Positions 7,163-11,214 of a DNA stretch of 11,214 bases are shown piece by piece; positions within the stretch are counted from its first letter, which is position 1, and the number at the start of each line of letters is the position of its first letter. The stretch spans positions 1-11,214 of the forward strand of contig DATLBY010000264.1 of assembly GCA_035526665.1 (NCBI GenBank), read 5' to 3'. This DNA comes from DATLBY01 sp035526665. GTDB taxonomy: Bacteria > Acidobacteriota > Terriglobia > Bryobacterales > Bryobacteraceae. The position numbers and the translations under genes were made by a program. The notes beneath the pieces are model-generated. The model saw only the letters and a program-made list of their open reading frames with translations. It was not told the origin of the DNA and searched no databases.

Positions 7163-7192
7163 GGACTGGCAACACGATGTTGGTGCCAGTCC
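7163..7192. terminator. Strong hairpin between convergent genes, likely transcription terminator
   Basis: GGACTGGCA (7163-7171) pairs perfectly with TGCCAGTCC (7184-7192), and an inner CAACA/TGTTG can extend an alternative stem. It sits 5 bp after the ACT-protein stop and about 22 bp past the end of the convergent glycine-zipper gene. There is no T-run on the plus strand after it. On the minus strand it is followed by TATGTTTAAAAAA, which is only partly T-rich. It is therefore best read as a bidirectional, imperfect intrinsic terminator or mRNA 3' stabiliser. Confidence 0.55.
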
Positions 7193-7214
7193 AGAATGAA
7201 GGGTTGAAAAGTGA

Positions 7215-7733
7215 TTACCAGCCGTTGGTGCGGTTCCGGGTTGTTCGATCGTAGATCAACCCGCCCACGCCTCCGACAGCCGCTCCAATCGCCGCCCCTT
7301 TGAGGCCGCCGGTCATGGCGCCGATGGCAGCCCCGGTCGCGGCTCCTCCGCCTATGATCGCTGCGGACTTCCCGGCGGTTCTTTGGGGCTGGTAACCGCT
7401 GTAGCCGTACCCGTCATTGTAATAGCCATTATCACGGTAGGCCTGATTGCGGTAACTGTTATCACGGTAAGCTTGGTTGCGATAGCCGGTATCACGGTAA
7501 TCCTGGTTGCGATAGCCGTTATCCCCGTAACCATACCCCTGGTCGCGAGAGCGATCCGTCCGCCTGTAGCCCTGCTCGTAGTATGTATTGGAAGAGTTCC
7601 GATAACTGCGGCTATTGTTGGAATTCTGATTGTTGCACCGCTCGCGCGCGGCGGCGATCTGGGGAATGCCAAACATCGAAACAGCCAGAAGTCCGGCGAA
7701 TAACGTCGGTGTCCATCTCAATGGGTTTATCAT
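7215..7733 (-). CDS. Secreted Tyr/Arg/Asn-rich repeat protein with C-terminal glycine zipper
   Basis: A 172-aa protein of unknown function. Residues 1-29 look like a Sec signal peptide (hydrophobic LFAGLLAVSMFGIPQIAAA, likely cleavage near Ala-Ala-Ala-Arg). Residues 30-120 are low-complexity and polar, with a 10-residue repeat of the form D-N-G-Y-R-N-Q-x-Y-R at 71-110. Residues 126-160 form a glycine zipper (IIGGGAATGAAIGAM, then GLKGAAIGAAVGGVGG), a pattern seen in outer-membrane or envelope-associated small proteins. Tyr-Asp-Arg and a charged tail end the protein. GAGGTGA lies 6 bp before the ATG at 7733. It is a single gene, divergent from the MOSC gene. An envelope role is inferred from the signal peptide and zipper. 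Confidence 0.85.
   Translation of the reverse strand: MINPLRWTPTLFAGLLAVSMFGIPQIAAARERCNNQNSNNSRSYRNSSNTYYEQGYRRTDRSRDQGYGYGDNGYRNQDYRDTGYRNQAYRDNSYRNQAYRDNGYYNDGYGYSGYQPQRTAGKSAAIIGGGAATGAAIGAMTGGLKGAAIGAAVGGVGGLIYDRTTRNRTNGW
7404..7523 (-). repeat. In-frame 30-bp tandem repeat (10-residue DNGYRNQxYR units)
   Basis: Four consecutive units lie inside the glycine-zipper protein gene, residues 71-110. The first three are close copies (DNGYRNQDYR, DTGYRNQAYR, DNSYRNQAYR) and the fourth is degenerate (DNGYYNDGYG). At DNA level the period is 30 bp with synonymous differences, so the copies are not fresh duplications. The repeat is protein-coding and not a CRISPR array. Confidence 0.85.
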
Positions 7734-7751
7734 GCCACGTCACCTCAGTAA

Positions 7752-7781
7752 TACAGATGGATTAGGCACCTATCCGGTTCC
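7752..7781 (-). promoter_or_regulatory. Possible ECF-type promoter for the glycine-zipper gene (weak)
   Basis: Read on the minus strand, GGAACC (7781-7776) is followed after 18 bp by TCTGTA (7757-7752), resembling the sigma-E-like pattern GGAAC with a TCTGA-type -10. The predicted start near 7745 would fall at the Shine-Dalgarno itself, giving a very short leader and weakening the case. It lies in the 66-bp gap between divergent genes, which shows no other clear element. Confidence 0.2.
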
Positions 7782-7799
7782 TCGGGTTAAGCAGATGTA

Positions 7800-8282
7800 A
7801 TGTATTATTCGGATATGTGGCACGGAACCCTGGTTCAGATACTTATCGCGGAGGCGCGCTCCGCCAGGCCGCGCGAGGTTATGGAAGCGGAAGCCGTACC
7901 GGGCCGCGGCCTGGCGGGCGACCGTTACTTCAACGGGACAGGGACTTTCTGTAAGCCGGGAGAGCCGGATCGGGAGTTGACTCTGGTTGCGGCCGAATCC
8001 ATCGAGGACTTCCTCGCCACATCCGGAGTTTCTCTGGAAGCGGCCGACCTGCGCCGGCAGCTCGTCACCAGCGGCGTTCCTTTGAACGATCTGGTGGGGC
8101 GCGATTTTCAGATCGGCAGCGTCCGGATTCACGGAATCAGACTGTGTGAACCGTGTGAGCACTTGGCAGCCTTGACCATTCCCGGCGTACTTCCTGCATT
8201 GATACACAAAGCGGGGCTTCGGGCGCAGGTGCTCACGGGCGGCAAAATACGCCCCGGAGACCCTATTCGCCCGGTGATTTAA
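7800..8282 (+). CDS. MOSC domain-containing protein
   Basis: A 160-aa stand-alone MOSC domain, the beta-rich fold of the molybdenum cofactor sulfurase C-terminus and of proteins thought to handle sulfur on molybdenum or other sulfur-carrier chemistry. Landmarks are AVPGRGLAGDRYF (32-44), ELTLVAAESIEDF (59-71) and IRLCEPCEHLAAL (113-125), where Cys119 sits at the conserved cysteine position and Cys116 makes a CxxC pair. The end, LTGGKIRPGDPI, is typical of the family. No iron-sulfur or MOSC_N domain is attached. The start may be ATG 7800 or ATG 7815. The later one removes five residues without family support, and neither has a strong ribosome-binding site. It converges on the anti-sigma gene with 27 bp between stops. 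The physiological substrate is unknown. Confidence 0.88.
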   Translation: MYYSDMWHGTLVQILIAEARSARPREVMEAEAVPGRGLAGDRYFNGTGTFCKPGEPDRELTLVAAESIEDFLATSGVSLEAADLRRQLVTSGVPLNDLVGRDFQIGSVRIHGIRLCEPCEHLAALTIPGVLPALIHKAGLRAQVLTGGKIRPGDPIRPVI

Positions 8283-8309
8283 GTTGGAAAACGTACGAAA
8301 GCTAGCTGC

Positions 8310-8921
8310 TTACTTCACTGCCAGAGGGTACTCGCGAAGCAGGTCGGTTTTGAGCGAATTGCCGTACAATCGCACCCAATAGCGGCCCGCGGCCAGCTGC
8401 TCGGGAACGGCGGCTGTCAGCTTATTAGCCGCTGGTTCAACCTTTCCTTCCCAGATGAGAGCGCCTGAGGCGTTCACTACCTCAACAGTATAAATGGGCG
8501 AAGCAGATACGTCGGTCAGATCCAACTGCAGCGTCACAGGACTCCCCCGTTTTACCTGTGGAGTACTGATCTCCGTTCCCCTGTTCGCGCTTAGTTCGAT
8601 CGCCTGACTAGGTGGAGTTCGGCTCGGAACGATAAGCAGCAGCGCGCAGGCGGCTGCCAGCCCCACCCCCCAAACAGATCGGGGAACTCCCGATAGAGCG
8701 TTCCGGATCCGCTCGCCTAGTGGAGCTGGCTCCGCCGGCAATTTCGCAGCCGCAGATTTTGCAGCCCGAACGTACTTATCCATATCCTGAAGTTTATCTT
8801 GACATAAATGACACAGCAGCAGATGTTCTTCACACGGAGCCAGAGCCGGCTCGGCAAGTTTGCTCATCGCAAATCTTTCGAGCGTTTCGTCGGAAAGATG
8901 AGAGGTTGGATCGACCGCCAT
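8310..8921 (-). CDS. Membrane-anchored zf-HC2 anti-sigma factor
   Basis: A 203-aa protein with a zinc-finger anti-sigma domain at the N-terminus: HLSDETLERFAM, then His33-x3-Cys37-x2-Cys40 (EEHLLLCHLC), the HX3CX2C signature of ZAS domains. A single transmembrane helix follows at about 84-99 (VWGVGLAAACALLLIV). The remaining ~100 residues would be outside the cytoplasm and are predicted beta-rich (VTLQLDLTDV, YTVEVVNASGALIWEGKV, AGRYWVRLYG), like a small Ig- or FnIII-like domain that could sense envelope or ligand signals. The ATG at 8921 has AAGG 6 bp upstream; a TTG at 8972 overlapping the sigma gene is a poorer start. It follows the sigma gene by 31 bp, the standard sigma/anti-sigma order. 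It should hold the sigma factor inactive at the membrane. Partner assignment is by context. Confidence 0.87.
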   Translation of the reverse strand: MAVDPTSHLSDETLERFAMSKLAEPALAPCEEHLLLCHLCQDKLQDMDKYVRAAKSAAAKLPAEPAPLGERIRNALSGVPRSVWGVGLAAACALLLIVPSRTPPSQAIELSANRGTEISTPQVKRGSPVTLQLDLTDVSASPIYTVEVVNASGALIWEGKVEPAANKLTAAVPEQLAAGRYWVRLYGNSLKTDLLREYPLAVK

Positions 8922-8952
8922 ACTTAACCTTAGAACTATCTGAACCTTGGTA

Positions 8953-9684
8953 CTACGCCTTTTTGTTATCAAGAAGGTAGTGGCGGCTCCCGGCCAAAGT
9001 TCTCATCAAAAAAGATCCGGCGGGCTTTTTCTGAAGTTTCTTCTTTCCGAGCTCTCCAAACCGGGCCTTGGCGCGCGATTTGAGCAAGCGGAACTGAGTC
9101 TCCGATATCTTCATATCGTGACAGATTTGATCCTGCGATTGTTCATTGAGGTAGAAGCGCGTTAGGATTTCGCGATCGCGGCCGGACATGCTCTGGAGCA
9201 CGGATGTCATCAGTTGCTCCTCCTCCTGCCCGATCGCCCGCTCTTCCGGGTTCCTCTTGACGTCGACCAGGGTGATGCCGTCCGCCTCTATGTCTGTGTG
9301 TTCCCGCCGCAACTGCACGGCCTCATCGATATGAGCCGCTACCTGTCTGCGAACGATGGTCCTGACAAACCCCATGAGCCGCTCGGGCTCTCGAAGATCG
9401 CCGCGCTTGATGGCATTCACCACAATCAGGAAGGTGTCGTGCACCTTGTCATCTAGCTCCTGGGCTCCCAATTGGCGGCACAGGTAAAAGCGGATACCTC
9501 TGGAAAAGAGCCGGTATAGCTCCTCCATGGCCGCCTGATCGCCAGCTTGGATACGCGATACCAGCTGAGCCCAATCCACCGTTGCCCCAAACGGGGACAC
9601 ACCCGCGTCCGCTGAAACGGCAAGGCCATGATGGCTTCCGGCTATATTGTCAACTTCATGTGCCATTTCCGGCCGAACAGACAT
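8953..9684 (-). CDS. ECF-type RNA polymerase sigma factor
   Basis: A 243-aa sigma-70 family protein with regions 2 and 4 and no region 3, as in ECF factors. Region 2 spans about 38-113 (DWAQLVSRIQAGDQAAMEELY, then ELDDKVHDTFLIVVNAI and LMGFVRTIVRRQV). Region 4 spans about 158-210 (MSGRDREILTRFYLNEQSQDQIC, then ISETQFRLLKSRAKARF as the helix-turn-helix). It is longer than typical ECF factors: residues 1-37 are a polar leader, and residues 211-243 are an unusual basic tail (GKKKLQKKPAGSFLMRTLAG onwards). ATG 9684 is preferred, 7 bp after the CHAT stop; an in-frame TTG at 9708 would overlap that gene by 17 bp. AAGG is 13 bp upstream. Co-transcription with the CHAT gene upstream and the anti-sigma gene downstream is likely. 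Confidence 0.92.
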   Translation of the reverse strand: MSVRPEMAHEVDNIAGSHHGLAVSADAGVSPFGATVDWAQLVSRIQAGDQAAMEELYRLFSRGIRFYLCRQLGAQELDDKVHDTFLIVVNAIKRGDLREPERLMGFVRTIVRRQVAAHIDEAVQLRREHTDIEADGITLVDVKRNPEERAIGQEEEQLMTSVLQSMSGRDREILTRFYLNEQSQDQICHDMKISETQFRLLKSRAKARFGELGKKKLQKKPAGSFLMRTLAGSRHYLLDNKKA

Positions 9685-9691
9685 TGAATTT

Positions 9692-11214
9692 TCAATCCTT
9701 GCCCACAATAAAGTAGGCGGCCCAATATTTGGGATGTGAGTGCCAGGTCCTGGATTTCAGAACCTCAATTTGAGATGCCTGAAGCGCGTCAGCGCTCAAC
9801 GCGGCGGAGAGCGGTAGTCCGCTCCGGCCGGCAAAACGATAAAATTCCTTGAATAAATCCCCCGACTCATCGTTGGTCGGCCAGTGTGTCGCCGCCACGG
9901 CCTGGGCCCCGCAGATGAGCCAGGATCGGGTTAACCCGATCAGACCGGCCCCCGGGAGCGCCTTTCCTTGTCCTGAGTTGCATCCATTGAGCGCCACCAG
10001 ACCGAGCCTATACCGGGATGCCGCAATTTCGCCTGGCGTTAGAAACTCCGGTCGGCCGCCTGGGCTGAGTCCAAGGACGATCCGGAATTCCCCCTCCGAA
10101 TGCGGATTTTCGGCTACATGTGTAGCAAAATGGGCCACTTCGGGCTGGCGCGAAAGCGCCGCAAAAACACGTTCTCGCTCCACCTGGCTTCCGACTAACA
10201 GAATTGGGGGTACCTGCGATTTCCACGCCGCGGCACAAGCCTGAATCTCGCGTTGGCTCGCCGGCAGACGAGCGAATTCCATGGAGGCCCAACCTGGCCC
10301 CCCCGGGGAACTCCGGCCAGGGGACGCAATGATTCCCCGGGCGTTCCATCGCGGATCCGCGGTGTTGTAGATGGGATCCCCCACGCCCATAAATCCCCTC
10401 CCCGGCCGCGCAGGCGGAACTTTGGTACGGTCCAGCAGCATACCGGCCGCCGGCAGAATGCGAAGAGAGTGATGTTCCACTAGGTATTTCGAATCGGGCG
10501 TGCGGAGGGCTGCGATTGGAAGTTGGAAGAGAGCACCGTCCAGAACGAGCAACCAGTGTCGCTTTCCGCTTACGTGCGGCGTGACTTCGCCAAACAGCCG
10601 GCGGTAGAGCTCCGTTCCCAAGGCTTCCTGCGCCGGTGAATCGCTCAGGATGGCGCGGCGGAACTCTGCCACCCTTTCCGCGATCTCCGCGTTCGAAGAC
10701 AGAAGCCGTACTTCGAAGCTGTTTCGAGTAATCGCCCAGAGATAAGATCCCCTTTCACCGGCATGAAAGCTGAGAAGAGCTTCCGTATCCAGCATTTTTT
10801 GCTGGAATACCGATAGTGCATTAGATTCTGCCTTTGTCTCTCTTTTCTTAGGAGAATTCCACTCTGAAACGGTATCCTGCCCAATTAACAATGACTTTTG
10901 TCCAATTCCCGTCTTTGATTCGAATTCCACTAAACGAAGGCGCAGTTGTGGCAGCTGGCTGCCGGGCGTGGGATGATTTTGCTGCGGAGAGACTTCAGCC
11001 TGCCGCAACTGGGCGAGCGTAGTCCAATATTCAGGCGGCAGCGGCGTGCTCGACAGGAGCTTCTCACGGAAGGCTGTCGCCCGGTTCTCCTCGGCCGCCA
11101 GGAACATTCGCTGCGCCAGATCGGGATCGCGCGTCTCTTCGTACTGCTTCATGCCTGCTGCGATGTAATCCGAGTACATCGTCTGCAGACGGACATCGGC
11201 GCCGACTCGGACCG
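9692..11214 (-). CDS. CHAT-domain caspase-like protein, 5' end outside window
   Basis: At least 507 residues, open to the right edge of the window, so the N-terminus is missing. Residue numbers here count from the Met at 11179; the frame stays open upstream of it. The first ~60 residues are helical and charged, like the last turns of a TPR array (AQRMFLAAEENRATAFREKL). A middle part (about 130-180: LLSFHAGERGSYLWAITRNS) and the segment WLLVLDGALFQLPIAAL are typical of the start of CHAT domains. The caspase-like dyad is His354 (VAHFATHVAENP) and Cys400 (LVALNGCNSGQGKALPGAGL), followed by LICGAQAVAATHWPTNDE. CHAT proteins are cysteine proteases or inactive relatives, and both dyad residues are present. 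The gene ends 7 bp before the sigma factor. Localisation and TPR number cannot be seen. Confidence 0.9.
   Translation of the reverse strand, partial: VRVGADVRLQTMYSDYIAAGMKQYEETRDPDLAQRMFLAAEENRATAFREKLLSSTPLPPEYWTTLAQLRQAEVSPQQNHPTPGSQLPQLRLRLVEFESKTGIGQKSLLIGQDTVSEWNSPKKRETKAESNALSVFQQKMLDTEALLSFHAGERGSYLWAITRNSFEVRLLSSNAEIAERVAEFRRAILSDSPAQEALGTELYRRLFGEVTPHVSGKRHWLLVLDGALFQLPIAALRTPDSKYLVEHHSLRILPAAGMLLDRTKVPPARPGRGFMGVGDPIYNTADPRWNARGIIASPGRSSPGGPGWASMEFARLPASQREIQACAAAWKSQVPPILLVGSQVERERVFAALSRQPEVAHFATHVAENPHSEGEFRIVLGLSPGGRPEFLTPGEIAASRYRLGLVALNGCNSGQGKALPGAGLIGLTRSWLICGAQAVAATHWPTNDESGDLFKEFYRFAGRSGLPLSAALSADALQASQIEVLKSRTWHSHPKYWAAYFIVGKD

Noticed and set aside
7404..7523. 30-bp periodic repeats that could suggest a small CRISPR array
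   Set aside because: The units are directly adjacent with no spacers and encode an in-frame 10-residue protein repeat.
8283..8309. AAGC...GCTT partial palindrome between the MOSC and anti-sigma genes
   Set aside because: A four-base stem with no T-run is too weak to call a terminator.
8922..8972. TTG start extending the anti-sigma factor by 17 residues into the sigma gene
   Set aside because: The ATG at 8921 has AAGG at good spacing and the added residues do not belong to the zf-HC2 domain.

Overview
The window looks like chromosomal DNA from a moderately GC-rich Gram-negative bacterium. A KDO-8-phosphate phosphatase (kdsC) points to a lipopolysaccharide outer membrane. The mix of housekeeping genes with an ECF sigma factor, a zinc-finger anti-sigma factor and a CHAT protease-like protein resembles Acidobacteriota of the Solibacter/Bryobacter type. 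That placement is inferred from gene content and protein style; no rRNA or other marker is present.

Layout. Positions 1-986 (+) hold the end of a histidine operon: the C-terminal third of hisF and a GTG-started hisA that overlaps it. After a 185-bp gap comes an orphan single-domain response regulator (1172-1594, +). It converges, with 3 bp between stops, on a four-gene minus-strand group read from about 5941 down to 1598: tilS, ftsH, a phosphoglycolate-phosphatase-like HAD hydrolase and a rhamnose-mutarotase-family protein. The last three are tightly packed or overlapping. Divergent from tilS, with only 25 bp between start codons, is a plus-strand pair, kdsC and an ACT-domain/DUF5612-like protein (5967-7157). 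A strong hairpin separates this pair from a convergent gene for a secreted, tyrosine-rich repeat protein with a glycine zipper (7215-7733, -). A small MOSC-domain protein (7800-8282, +) follows.

The right end (8310-11214, -) is the most interesting part. A CHAT-domain protein, whose 5' end lies outside the window, is followed 7 bp later by an ECF-type sigma factor and then by a membrane-anchored zf-HC2 anti-sigma factor. The organisation suggests one transcription unit in which a caspase-like protease could act on the sigma/anti-sigma switch. This parallels the known TPR-CHAT/Csx30/RpoE logic of type III-E CRISPR systems, but here without CRISPR. The link is inferred from gene order and intact active-site residues only.

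No tRNA, rRNA, CRISPR array, transposon or attachment site was found, and no gene-free stretch exceeds 300 bp. The large plus- and minus-strand open frames opposite ftsH, tilS and kdsC are shadows.
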